Shown here: positions 1-7,823 of the stretch, one piece after another
How positions within the stretch are numbered: the stretch's first letter is position 1
How the letters are laid out: every line of letters begins with the position of its first letter
NCBI GenBank assembly: GCA_035644935.1
Contig: DASQNO010000056.1
Coordinates: 1 to 60,493 of the forward strand
Source: CADCVW01 sp035644935
GTDB taxonomy: Bacteria > Pseudomonadota > Alphaproteobacteria > Sphingomonadales > Sphingomonadaceae
Direction of reading: 5' to 3'
Length of the DNA: 60,493 nucleotides
Program-made: the position numbers and the translations under genes
Notes under the pieces: model-generated
Databases searched by the model: none
Seen by the model: only the letters and a program-made list of their open reading frames with translations
What the model was told of the DNA's origin: nothing

Positions 1-135
1 GGCGTACGCGGCGGACTGGAAGCGCTGATCTCGCGTCCCGTCTTCTACGAACTCGCGGACTGGGCGCTGGACGAGGCCGCCGATCCCGCCGGCTTGTGGA
101 GCGACGGCGTCTTCTTCCCCCTCGACGCCGCCTGA
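1..135 (+). CDS. DUF1285 family protein, C-terminal end only
   Basis: The window opens inside this gene; 44 codons are visible in frame 1 up to a TGA at 133-135. The visible peptide contains GLEALISRPVFYELADWAL and ends in a GLWSDGVFFPLDAA tail, which fits the C-terminus of DUF1285 proteins as I know them from sphingomonads. The stop is one base away from the ATG of the NUDIX gene, so the two are probably co-transcribed with the CCA transferase that follows. The family has no well-established biochemical role. The start and most of the protein lie outside the window. Confidence 0.75.
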   Translation, partial: GVRGGLEALISRPVFYELADWALDEAADPAGLWSDGVFFPLDAA

Positions 136-136
136 C

Positions 137-730
137 ATGGACCTGCGGGCGCGGCTGGCGCGCAGCGTGGCGCTCCCCGCCCCGCCCGGCCTGTTGACCG
201 GCGATGACGGCGATCTCGGCAGTTCGCCGGTTTCGGCCGCCGTGCTCGTTCCCGTTGTCGCGCGCGCGGAGCCGGGCCTGCTGCTGACGCAGCGCACCGC
301 CAACTTGCGCACGCATGCGGGCCAGATCGCCTTTCCCGGCGGCCGCATGGACCCGGGCGAGGACGCGGTCGCCGCCGCGCTGCGCGAAGCGCGGGAGGAG
401 ATCGGGCTCGCGCCCGCGACCGTGGACGTGCTCGGCGCGCTGGACCCCTACCGCACCGTCACCGATTTCATCGTCACGCCCGTGCTGGCGCTGGTGCCGC
501 CGGGATTGGAACTGACGGCGCACGACCGCGAGGTGGCGGACATCTTCGAGGTCCCGCTGGAGTTCGTCACCGACCTAGGCAATCACATACTGCGCGACAT
601 GGAATGGCAGGGCCGCACCCGCCGCTACTGGGAGATTCCGTGGGGCGGCCGGCGGATCTGGGGCGCCACAGCGGCGATGATCGTCAACCTGTCGCGCCGC
701 CTGGCGCACGCGCCCGTGGCGGCGTCGTGA
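137..730 (+). CDS. NUDIX hydrolase, CoA pyrophosphatase type
   Basis: A 197-aa protein. The full NUDIX box is present: Gly69, Glu75, then REAREEIGL at residues 83-91 matching GX5EX7REUXEEXGU. Just before it, LLLTQRTANLRTHAGQIAFPGG (residues 48-69) is the extra signature of the CoA-pyrophosphatase subfamily (NudL/YeaB), which cleaves CoA and oxidised CoA to phosphopantetheine and 3',5'-ADP with Mg or Mn. The ATG follows the DUF1285 stop by one base and its own stop overlaps the GTG of the CCA-adding gene (GTGA at 727-730), implying a translationally coupled three-gene operon. Substrate is inferred from the subfamily signature. Confidence 0.9.
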   Translation: MDLRARLARSVALPAPPGLLTGDDGDLGSSPVSAAVLVPVVARAEPGLLLTQRTANLRTHAGQIAFPGGRMDPGEDAVAAALREAREEIGLAPATVDVLGALDPYRTVTDFIVTPVLALVPPGLELTAHDREVADIFEVPLEFVTDLGNHILRDMEWQGRTRRYWEIPWGGRRIWGATAAMIVNLSRRLAHAPVAAS

Positions 731-1926
731 GGCTGGACGCCATTCCGGGAGCCGCGTGGCCGGACATGGGCCGCCTGCTTGACACGCTAGGCGCGGCTCA
801 GGGCGACACGCGGCTGGTCGGCGGCGCGGTGCGCGACACGCTGCTGGCGCTGCCCGTATCCGACATCGACCTGGCGACGCGGCTGCAGCCCGCCGAAGTG
901 ATGGCGCGGCTGAAGGCGGCGGGGCTGAAGGCGGTACCGACGGGGCTGGCGCACGGCACCGTCACCGCCGTCGTTGGCGGGCGTCCCGTCGAGGTCACGA
1001 CGCTGCGCCGCGACGTCGAAACGGATGGCCGGCATGCGGTGGTCGCGTTCACCGACGACTGGCGCGCCGACGCCGCGCGGCGCGACTTCACGATTAACGC
1101 GCTTTTCGCGGACCCGCTGTCGGGCGAGGTGTTCGACTATTTCGGCGGCGAGGCGGACATCGCCGCGCGCCGCATCCGCTTCATCGGCGACCCCCAAGCG
1201 CGGATCGCGGAGGATCACCTGCGCATCCTGCGCTTCTTCCGCTTCCACGCGCGCTTTTCAGACGGCGCCCCCGACGCGCAAGGGCTCGCCGCCTGCAGCG
1301 CCCGCGCCAACGATCTGATGGCCTTGTCGCGCGAGCGCATCGCCGACGAACTGCTCAAGCTGCTCGGCCTTCCGCACCCGCAGGCGACCGTCGCGGTGAT
1401 GTTCGCGGCCGGCATCTTCGCGCCCGTCGTTCCGGAGATCGACGCCGCGGGCGTCGCGGCTTTGGTCCGGCTGGTCGGCGAAGAGACGCGGCTCGGCGTA
1501 GCTCCCGACGGCCTGCGCCGGCTCGCCGCGCTGCTGCCCGCCCATCCGCCACGCGCAGGCGACGTCGCGCTGCGCCTGCGGTTGAGCAAGGCGGCGCGCG
1601 CGCGGCTATCCTGCGCCGCCGCGCGGGCCGCCGTCGATGCGCAAAGCGATCCGGCCGCGCTCGCTTACCGCCACGGTCTTCCCTGCGCGCGCGACCGCCT
1701 GTTGCTTGGCGAGGCGCCAGACGCCGCCCGCCTCCGGGCGCTGGACAGCTGGGAAAAGCCCAAGCTGCCGATAGCTGGCGGCGCGCTGATCGCCCGCGGC
1801 CTGCCCGCGGGGCCAATCGTCGCGACAACGCTGCGCGAGATCGAGGCGGCCTGGGTCGACGCCGGATTTCCCGACGGGGCCGCGCTGGAGGCTATCGTGC
1901 GGCGGCATGTCGCGGCAGCGGCTTAG
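727..1926 (+). CDS. cca: CCA tRNA nucleotidyltransferase
   Basis: About 399 aa from a GTG start that overlaps the preceding stop by four bases; an in-frame ATG at 604 lies wholly inside the NUDIX gene and is unlikely. The head domain shows GGAVRD (residues 32-37) and the metal-binding DID pair (46-48), followed by the TDDWRADAARRDFTINAL stretch typical of the poly(A) polymerase/CCA-adding family, and a helical RNA-binding body. It adds or repairs the 3' CCA end of tRNAs in the cytoplasm. The alphaproteobacterial form lacks a C-terminal HD phosphohydrolase domain, in keeping with the length seen here. Confidence 0.93.
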   Translation: MRLDAIPGAAWPDMGRLLDTLGAAQGDTRLVGGAVRDTLLALPVSDIDLATRLQPAEVMARLKAAGLKAVPTGLAHGTVTAVVGGRPVEVTTLRRDVETDGRHAVVAFTDDWRADAARRDFTINALFADPLSGEVFDYFGGEADIAARRIRFIGDPQARIAEDHLRILRFFRFHARFSDGAPDAQGLAACSARANDLMALSRERIADELLKLLGLPHPQATVAVMFAAGIFAPVVPEIDAAGVAALVRLVGEETRLGVAPDGLRRLAALLPAHPPRAGDVALRLRLSKAARARLSCAAARAAVDAQSDPAALAYRHGLPCARDRLLLGEAPDAARLRALDSWEKPKLPIAGGALIARGLPAGPIVATTLREIEAAWVDAGFPDGAALEAIVRRHVAAAA

Positions 1927-1947
1927 TAACCGGCTCATATCCGGATA

Positions 1948-2011
1948 CCCCGGCGTAGGCCGGGGTCCAACGACACCGGCGGTACCACTAGGCTCCGGCC
2001 TACGCCGGAGC
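1948..2011. repeat. Pair of mirror-image hairpins (REP-like) between convergent genes
   Basis: First hairpin: CCCCGGC at 1948-1954, loop GTAG, GCCGGGG at 1959-1965. Second: GCTCCGGC at 1992-1999, loop CTAC, GCCGGAGC at 2004-2011. The loops are reverse complements of each other, so the two units are inverted copies of one element, the architecture of a paired REP. It sits between the stop of cca and the stop of parC, where it could also act as a bidirectional terminator, although no T-run follows. Confidence 0.8.
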
Positions 2012-2014
2012 ACT

Positions 2015-4258
2015 TCAGAACCTGTTATCCCGGGGGAACCCGTTCGGCGGCATCCGCCCCGCCGCCCCCCGCGCCGCGCGCCACGGCGTCAGGTCGGTTT
2101 CCGTGCGCGTCCGGCCGCCCTCGCCGCCCATCGCCCAGCTGAGACCCGCCTCGAATCGGAAGGCGACCGCGTCCGACAAGCCGCCGTCGCCGTAGCGCTG
2201 CAGCGCCACGCCGGCGCCGCGGCCGAGTTCGGGCAACTCGCTCAACGGAAACACGACAAGCTTGCGGTTCTCCCCCACCGCCGCGACGTAATCGGCATCG
2301 GGCGCGATCGGATGCACGACGCGGAGCCGCGCGCCCGGCCGCAGATTGACAATCTGCCGCCCTTTGCGCGTTTCCGCGACCGCGCTGGCGTGCGTCGCCA
2401 CGAAGCCGCGGCCGTCGGACGCGGCGAGAAGCAGCCGCGCATCGGCGCGGGCCGCCATCATCGCGACGATCGGCGTCTCGCCGCCCAGATCGATCATCAA
2501 CCGCACCGGCTCCCCGAAGCCCCGTCCGCCGGGCAGGCGGTCGCCGGGCAGCGTGAACGCGCGGCCGTCGGCGGCGAACAGCAGGATCCTGTCCGTGGTC
2601 TGCGCGTGCACCGGCCCGAAGGCCGGACCATCCCCTTCCTTGTACTTGAGGCTCGCCAACTCCGACGCCTCGACATGCCCGCGCAGCGCCCGGATCCAGC
2701 CGCGCTGCGATAGCACGACGGTGATCGGCTCACGCTCGATCATCGCCTCCAGCGGAATCTCCCGCGTCGGACCCGCTTCCCGGATCGTCGTACGGCGCGC
2801 GCCCAGCGGCGTCTCGGGCCCATAGCGCGTCCGCAGCGCCGCCAGATCCTTCTTCAACCGGCTGCGCTGCTTCCCGGGGCTCTCCAGCAAGGCGGCAAGC
2901 CCGTCGCGCTCCTTCTGCAGCGCCGCCTGTTCCTTGGTCAGCTGCATCTCCTCGAGCCTGCGTAGCGAGCGGAGGCGCAGGTTGAGGATCGCTTCGGCCT
3001 GCCGGTCGGTAAGCGCGAACTCGGCCACCATGACGGGCTTGGGCTCGTCCTCCTCGCGGATGATCTGGATGACCCGGTCGAGGTTGAGGAACGCGACCAG
3101 ATAGCCGGCGACGATCTCCAGCCGGTCGTCGATCTTGGCGACCCGCGTGCGCGAACGGCGGACGAGCACCTCGATCTGGTGATGGAGGTAGGCGGTCAGC
3201 GCTTCCTTGAGCCCCATCACCTTGGGCGTGCGGTCCGCGTCCAGCACATTGAGGTTCAAGGGGAAACGCGTTTCCAGGTCGGTCAGCCGGAACAGGCTTT
3301 CCTTCAGGTCCTCAGGGTTCACCGTGCGCGAGCGCGGCTCGATCACGATACGGATCGCCTCGTCGCTTTCGTCGCGGACGTCGGCGAGGATCGGCAGCTT
3401 CTTGTCGGCGATCAGCGCGGCGATCTGTTCGATCAGCTTGGACTTGGCGACGCCGAACGGGATTTCGGTGATCACCAGCGCCCAGCCGCCCTGCGCACGC
3501 TTCTCGGCTTCCGCGAAGCGCGCGCGGACGCGGAACGAGCCGCGGCCGCTGACATAGGCGGCGGCGATCGCCGCAGGGCTGTCGACGATCTCGCCGCCGG
3601 TCGGCAGGTCCGGCCCCTGCACGAACTGCATCAGCGCCGCAGGGTCGGCGTCAGGCTCGTCCAGCAAGTGCGTCGCCGCGTCGATGACCTCCGCGACATT
3701 GTGCGGTGGGATCGACGTCGCCATGCCGACCGCGATGCCCGACGCGCCGTTGGCGAGCAGGTTAGGGAACAGGCCCGGGAAGACCTCCGGCTCCTCTTCC
3801 TCGCCATTATACGTCGGCTTGTAGTCGACCGTACCTTCGTCGAGCCCCGCCATCAGCTCGATCGCCGCGGGCGTCAGCCGCGCCTCGGTATAGCGGTAGG
3901 CGGCGGCGTTATCGCCGTCGACATTGCCGAAATTGCCTTGCCCGTCGACCAGCGGATAGCGCAGCGAGAAGCTCTGCGCGAGGCGAACCATCGCGTCGTA
4001 CACCGACTGGTCGCCATGCGGGTGGTACTTGCCGATCGTATCGCCAACGACCCGCGCGCACTTTTTGTAGCCGCTTGCCGGATCCAGCTTGAGCAGCCGC
4101 ATCGCCCACAGGAGCCGGCGGTGGACAGGCTTCAAACCATCGCGGACATCCGGCAGCGAACGCGCGGTGATCGTCGACAGCGCGTATACGAGGTAGCGCG
4201 AGGACAGCGCATCGTCGAACGGCGTGTCGACGATCTCGTGGGCGGGCGCGGCGGGCAT
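2015..4258 (-). CDS. parC: DNA topoisomerase IV subunit A
   Basis: A 747-aa protein from the ATG at 4258; an upstream in-frame ATG at 4294 adds 12 residues with no family similarity. The breakage-reunion domain is clear: SSRYLVYALSTITARSLPDVRDGLKPVHRRLLW near the N-terminus, the GKYHPHGD motif (77-83) and catalytic Tyr123 in RYTEARLTP. Coiled-coil arms and a C-terminal beta-propeller region follow. ParC cuts and rejoins DNA, decatenating daughter chromosomes with ParE, which is not in the window. The positions equivalent to E. coli Ser80 and Glu84 of the quinolone pocket are Gln84 and Asp88. GyrA is the only alternative; spacing and the absence of a GyrA-box make ParC better. Confidence 0.93.
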   Translation of the reverse strand: MPAAPAHEIVDTPFDDALSSRYLVYALSTITARSLPDVRDGLKPVHRRLLWAMRLLKLDPASGYKKCARVVGDTIGKYHPHGDQSVYDAMVRLAQSFSLRYPLVDGQGNFGNVDGDNAAAYRYTEARLTPAAIELMAGLDEGTVDYKPTYNGEEEEPEVFPGLFPNLLANGASGIAVGMATSIPPHNVAEVIDAATHLLDEPDADPAALMQFVQGPDLPTGGEIVDSPAAIAAAYVSGRGSFRVRARFAEAEKRAQGGWALVITEIPFGVAKSKLIEQIAALIADKKLPILADVRDESDEAIRIVIEPRSRTVNPEDLKESLFRLTDLETRFPLNLNVLDADRTPKVMGLKEALTAYLHHQIEVLVRRSRTRVAKIDDRLEIVAGYLVAFLNLDRVIQIIREEDEPKPVMVAEFALTDRQAEAILNLRLRSLRRLEEMQLTKEQAALQKERDGLAALLESPGKQRSRLKKDLAALRTRYGPETPLGARRTTIREAGPTREIPLEAMIEREPITVVLSQRGWIRALRGHVEASELASLKYKEGDGPAFGPVHAQTTDRILLFAADGRAFTLPGDRLPGGRGFGEPVRLMIDLGGETPIVAMMAARADARLLLAASDGRGFVATHASAVAETRKGRQIVNLRPGARLRVVHPIAPDADYVAAVGENRKLVVFPLSELPELGRGAGVALQRYGDGGLSDAVAFRFEAGLSWAMGGEGGRTRTETDLTPWRAARGAAGRMPPNGFPRDNRF

Positions 4259-4331
4259 GAGGTGCGGATAGCAAGGGCATCGGCGCTTGACCAACCCCGT
4301 CCCCCTGTGCGCCCTGCCCGCTCACGAGAAA

Positions 4332-4476
4332 CCGTTCGCCCTGAGCCTGTCGAAGGGCTTTCTTTTTTAGGGAAAGCGCGGAAAGGAAGGGGCTTCGACA
4401 ATGACGAGGTGCAGATGTTCCCCGGACGTCTGCAGCCATGCCGGGGGCATGGCGACCTCGTCATCAGCCCGAACGG
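4332..4476. repeat. Composite palindrome: dispersed repeat split by a 64-bp three-way-junction element
   Basis: The left arm at 4332-4355 (reads CGCCCTGAGCCTGTCGAAG at its 3' end) is the same as the arm at 30161-30184. The right arm is in two pieces: CTTCGACA at 4393-4400 and CAGCCCGAACGG at 4465-4476. In the intact copy at 30225-30248 these are joined by only AGCT. The 64 bases between them (4401-4464) have perfect 10-bp ends, ATGACGAGGT and ACCTCGTCAT, and two internal stem-loops: GCAGATGT/ACGTCTGC (4411-4433, one G-T pair) and CCATGCC/GGCATGG (4436-4452). It looks like one small palindromic element inserted into another. Confidence 0.8.
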
Positions 4477-4484
4477 TGTTGGTG

Positions 4485-5459
4485 GTGGTCAAGATTGCTA
4501 AGTCACTGGCAGCGGCGGCAATGATTGCCACGATGTCCGCCTGCACCACTCCGCCGCCTGCCCCGCTGCCTGCCCCGCCCCCCGGCGCGGCGCCCGGCAC
4601 GTCCGGCACGCCCGCCAAGCTCCTGACCTGGCCCGACCTGCTCGCCCGACCCAAGCCCGCGCCTGACAAGACCTTCCGCTACGGTGCCGACCCATACCAG
4701 GTCGCCGACCTCTGGCTGCCGGCCGCCAAGGGCCCGCACCCCGTCGTGCTGATGGTTCACGGCGGCTGCTGGACGACGAGCATCGCCGATCGGACGCTGA
4801 TGAACTATCTCGCCGGCGACCTGCGCGGGCGCGGCTATGCGGTGTGGAACATCGACTATCGCGGCGTCGACCGGCCCGGCGGCGGGTATCCGGGAACGTT
4901 CCTCGACGCGGCCGCCGCCGCGGACTTGCTGCGCTCGGCCGCGCGCGAGCACCCGCTCGACCTCGGCCGCGTCGTTGCGGTGGGACACTCGGCGGGCGGG
5001 CACCTGGCGCTGTGGCTGGCGGCCCGGCCGCGTCTCCCGGCCGCCAGTCCGCTCCGCACCAGCGTCCCGCTCCGGGTCCGCAATGTGATCAGCCTCGGCG
5101 GCTTGCCCGATCTCGAACTGGCCGCGGCGCCTCCCGGCAGCGGCTGCGGCATCGAGGTTATCGACAAGCTCGTCGGTCCGCCGACTTTCTCCAGCCGTGA
5201 CGTCTACGCCGACACGTCGATCCCCCGCCTCGCCCCGCTCGGCGTCCGTCAATGGCTGGTTAATGGCGATACGGACCGCATCATCCCCAATGACTTCGCC
5301 ACCGGCTACGCGGCGAAGATGCGAACGGCCGGCGACGAAGTTTCGGTCGATTTCATCTCCGCCACGGGCCACGTCGAGCTCGTCGCGCCGGGCAGCAAGG
5401 CCTGGTCGCACACGCTCGGGTTGATCGCCGAAGCGACGACGCGCAGACCGCGCCGGTGA
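4485..5459 (+). CDS. Lipoprotein alpha/beta hydrolase (BD-FAE/lipase-like esterase)
   Basis: About 324 aa from GTG 4485. This start gives a short lipoprotein signal, MVKIAKSLAAAAMIATMSAC, with lipobox Cys20, then a Pro-rich linker. Upstream ATGs at 4401 and 4449 lie inside the inserted palindrome at 4401-4464; the first has a strong AGGAAGGGG eight bases before it, so an element-derived longer start cannot be excluded. The alpha/beta-hydrolase core has oxyanion HGG (92-94), nucleophile GHSAG with Ser169, a late Asp in NGDTDR and His in ATGHVEL. It probably hydrolyses short esters or amides at the membrane. It overlaps kynU by four bases. Kynurenine formamidases share this fold, so N-formylkynurenine hydrolysis is possible but unproven. 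Confidence 0.8.
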   Translation: MVKIAKSLAAAAMIATMSACTTPPPAPLPAPPPGAAPGTSGTPAKLLTWPDLLARPKPAPDKTFRYGADPYQVADLWLPAAKGPHPVVLMVHGGCWTTSIADRTLMNYLAGDLRGRGYAVWNIDYRGVDRPGGGYPGTFLDAAAAADLLRSAAREHPLDLGRVVAVGHSAGGHLALWLAARPRLPAASPLRTSVPLRVRNVISLGGLPDLELAAAPPGSGCGIEVIDKLVGPPTFSSRDVYADTSIPRLAPLGVRQWLVNGDTDRIIPNDFATGYAAKMRTAGDEVSVDFISATGHVELVAPGSKAWSHTLGLIAEATTRRPRR

Positions 5460-6679
5460 CCCGCCCGATGACCATTGACGACGCCCGCGCGCTCGACGCC
5501 GCCGATCCCCTGCGGCCTTACCGCGACCGCTTCCGGCTGCCGGAAGGCCTGATCTACCTCGACGGCAATTCGCTGGGGTGCCTGCCCCACGCCACCGTCG
5601 CCGCGCAGCGCGACGCTGTGGAGCGGCAATGGGGCGAACAGCTGATCGGCAGCTGGAACAAGGAAGGCTGGATCGACGCGCCCGCGCGGATCGCGGGCAA
5701 GATCGCGCCGCTGATCGGCGCCGATGCGCACGAAGTGCTGGTCGCCGACTCCACATCGGTCAACCTCTACAAGGCGCTGGCCGCCGCCGTCGCGCTTCGC
5801 CCCGGCCGGCGCGAGATCGTCACCGAACTGGGCAATTTCCCGTCCGACCTCTACGTCGCGGGGGCGGTGCCCGGCGCGGACGTTCGCGCGGTGCCGCCGG
5901 GCGAAGTCGAGGCCGCGCTTGGCCCGAACAGCGCCGTGCTGCTGCTGACGCAGGTACACTACAAGACCGGCGAGCGGCGCGACATTACGGCGCTGACCGC
6001 GCGCGCGCACGACGCCGGCGCGCTTGCCGTTTGGGACCTCAGCCACAGCGTCGGCGCGGTGCCGCTGGCGCTTTCGGCGGACGGCGCCGACTTCGCCGTC
6101 GGCTGCGGTTACAAGTTCCTGAACGGCGGCCCCGGCGCGCCCGCCTTCATCTTCGCCGCGGCGCGTCATCACGATGCGATGCGCTCGCCGCTGCAGGGCT
6201 GGTTCGGCCACGCCGCGCCGTTCGCGTTCCCGGACGACTACGCGCCCGCTCCCGGCGTCGCGCGTTTCGCGTGCGGCACCCCGCCGATGCTGAGCCTCCT
6301 GGCGCTCGAAAGCGGGGTGGAAAATTTCGCCGGCGCAGACATGGCCGCGCTGTTCGCCAAATCGGCTGCGCTGTTCGACCTGTTCGCTGGCGAAGTGGAC
6401 GCCCGCTGCCCCGCGCTCCGCCTAGCCAGCCCGCGGGATCGGGCACGGCGCGGCAGCCAGATCAGCTTTGCCCACCCGCACGCGTACGAGATTTGCCAGG
6501 CGCTGATCGCCGCCGGCGTCGTTGGCGACTTCCGCGCGCCCGACATCCTGCGCTTCGGCCTCACCCCGCTCTACACTGGGTTTGAGGATGTCTGGAGCGC
6601 CGTCGACCGCCTAGCCTCCATTCTTGACAATGAGACCTGGCGCGACCCGCACTTCGCGAAGCGAGCCAAGGTCACCTGA
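5456..6679 (+). CDS. kynU: Kynureninase
   Basis: A 407-aa fold-type I PLP enzyme that cleaves kynurenine to anthranilate and alanine (or 3-hydroxykynurenine to 3-hydroxyanthranilate). Visible hallmarks: YLDGNSLGCLP near the N-terminus, DLSHSVGAVPL, and the PLP-lysine motif CGYKFLNGGPGAPAF with Lys about 220. The GTG at 5456 overlaps the hydrolase stop as GTGA; the ATG at 5468 is an alternative start. Coupling to an alpha/beta hydrolase is suggestive, because kynurenine formamidase supplies its substrate, but tryptophan dioxygenase is not in the window. Confidence 0.93.
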   Translation: MTRPMTIDDARALDAADPLRPYRDRFRLPEGLIYLDGNSLGCLPHATVAAQRDAVERQWGEQLIGSWNKEGWIDAPARIAGKIAPLIGADAHEVLVADSTSVNLYKALAAAVALRPGRREIVTELGNFPSDLYVAGAVPGADVRAVPPGEVEAALGPNSAVLLLTQVHYKTGERRDITALTARAHDAGALAVWDLSHSVGAVPLALSADGADFAVGCGYKFLNGGPGAPAFIFAAARHHDAMRSPLQGWFGHAAPFAFPDDYAPAPGVARFACGTPPMLSLLALESGVENFAGADMAALFAKSAALFDLFAGEVDARCPALRLASPRDRARRGSQISFAHPHAYEICQALIAAGVVGDFRAPDILRFGLTPLYTGFEDVWSAVDRLASILDNETWRDPHFAKRAKVT

Positions 6680-6693
6680 CTTGCCAAGCTCAC

Positions 6694-6706
6694 GTTACAA
6701 TGTAAC
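6694..6706. promoter_or_regulatory. Perfect 13-bp palindrome, candidate operator
   Basis: GTTACA-A-TGTAAC lies 15 bases after the kynU stop and 22 bases before the ATG of the DUF4349 lipoprotein gene, just upstream of its AGGAGG ribosome site. Palindromes of this sort are typical operators of TetR-type repressors. No cognate regulator is adjacent. Confidence 0.5.
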
Positions 6707-6728
6707 CTGGCTGATAGGAGGGGGCTTC

Positions 6729-7682
6729 ATGCGCGGATCGGCTTGGTTGGTTTCGGCTCTGCTACTCACCGCATGCGGCCAGCAGACGGAGCGCAAGGAG
6801 TCGAGCCGCGACTTCACCACCTTCGACGTCACCGAGGAATCCGCGGTCGACTCGACGATGAACGCGCCGCCCCCGCCGCCGCCGCCGGTCTCGTCCCGCG
6901 CACCGGGCATCAGCGTCACCGCCGCGCCGGGCGTCGCCTTCAACTACGCCTACGCCTTCCGTCTCCCCAGCCCGCGCATCTCGCCGATGCAGGAAGCCCA
7001 CGCGCAGATGTGCGAGAAGCTGGGCCTCGCGCGGTGCCGCATCACCGGCATGCGCTACCGGCTGGCCAACGAACGCGACATCTCCGCGATGCTCGCGCTC
7101 AAGCTGGACCCCGCGATCGCACGCGAATTCGGCAAGCAGGCAACGGCGCTGGTCACGCGCTCGGAAGGCATGCTGGTCGATCAGGAGATTTCCGGCATCG
7201 ACGCCGGTTCGTCGATCGCGAACGCCAATCGCGGCGAAGCGCAGATCGGGGACGACATCGCCAAGCTCGACGCCGAGCTGCGCCGGCGCGGCCTTTCCAA
7301 CGTCGTGCGCGACCGCCTCTTGGCGGAAGCCGCAGACCTTCGCGCGCAGCTCCGGCAACTGGATACGGGGCGCGAGGCCGACCGCGAATCGCTCGCCCGC
7401 ACTCCCATGGTCTTCAACTACGGATCGGGCAGCCTCATACCCGGCTTCGACACCAGATCGCCGCTGCGCGACGCGTGGGAGGAGGCCGCGGCGATGTTTA
7501 TCGGCGCGCTGGGCCTGATCATCCGGCTGCTCGCGGCCTTGATCCCCTTCACGCTGCTCGCCGCCCTGGCGTGGGCGGTTTACCGCCGCTTTGGGCCTGC
7601 ACGTCTAGGGGCAAGCGGCCGCGCGGGCCGACGGCACCACCGCGAAGACGAGGCCGCCGAGGCGACGGCGCCAGATGCTTGA
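6729..7682 (+). CDS. DUF4349 domain lipoprotein
   Basis: A 317-aa protein. The ATG at 6729 is preceded by AGGAGGGGG at optimal spacing and starts a clean lipoprotein signal ending LLLTAC (Cys16); upstream in-frame codons belong to the end of kynU. After a low-complexity poly-Pro tract come a globular region, a coiled-coil with regular Glu/Leu/Arg spacing (about residues 175-215), and one strong transmembrane helix (LGLIIRLLAALIPFTLLAALAW) followed by a basic tail. This is the layout of DUF4349 proteins, whose function is unknown. It may be controlled through the palindrome at 6694-6706. Confidence 0.82.
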   Translation: MRGSAWLVSALLLTACGQQTERKESSRDFTTFDVTEESAVDSTMNAPPPPPPPVSSRAPGISVTAAPGVAFNYAYAFRLPSPRISPMQEAHAQMCEKLGLARCRITGMRYRLANERDISAMLALKLDPAIAREFGKQATALVTRSEGMLVDQEISGIDAGSSIANANRGEAQIGDDIAKLDAELRRRGLSNVVRDRLLAEAADLRAQLRQLDTGREADRESLARTPMVFNYGSGSLIPGFDTRSPLRDAWEEAAAMFIGALGLIIRLLAALIPFTLLAALAWAVYRRFGPARLGASGRAGRRHHREDEAAEATAPDA

Positions 7683-7776
7683 TGCCGGCGAAAATGCGTC
7701 GCTTGTCCGCGGACCGTGCTCTGCCGATCCTCTCTCGCGTCGCGCCGCGATCATGATAACAAGATGTTAGGAATCA

Positions 7777-7803
7777 TTCGAAGCGCCGCGGGGGCGCTTC
7801 GAA
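7777..7803 (+). promoter_or_regulatory. 11-bp perfect hairpin in the 5' leader of the S9 peptidase gene
   Basis: TTCGAAGCGCC (7777-7787), five-base loop, GGCGCTTCGAA (7793-7803), ending 20 bases before the ATG and a few bases before the GGGGA ribosome site. It has no T-run, so an mRNA-stability or translation-control structure is more likely than a terminator. Confidence 0.5.
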
Positions 7804-7823
7804 ACGATAGGGGATGACACACG

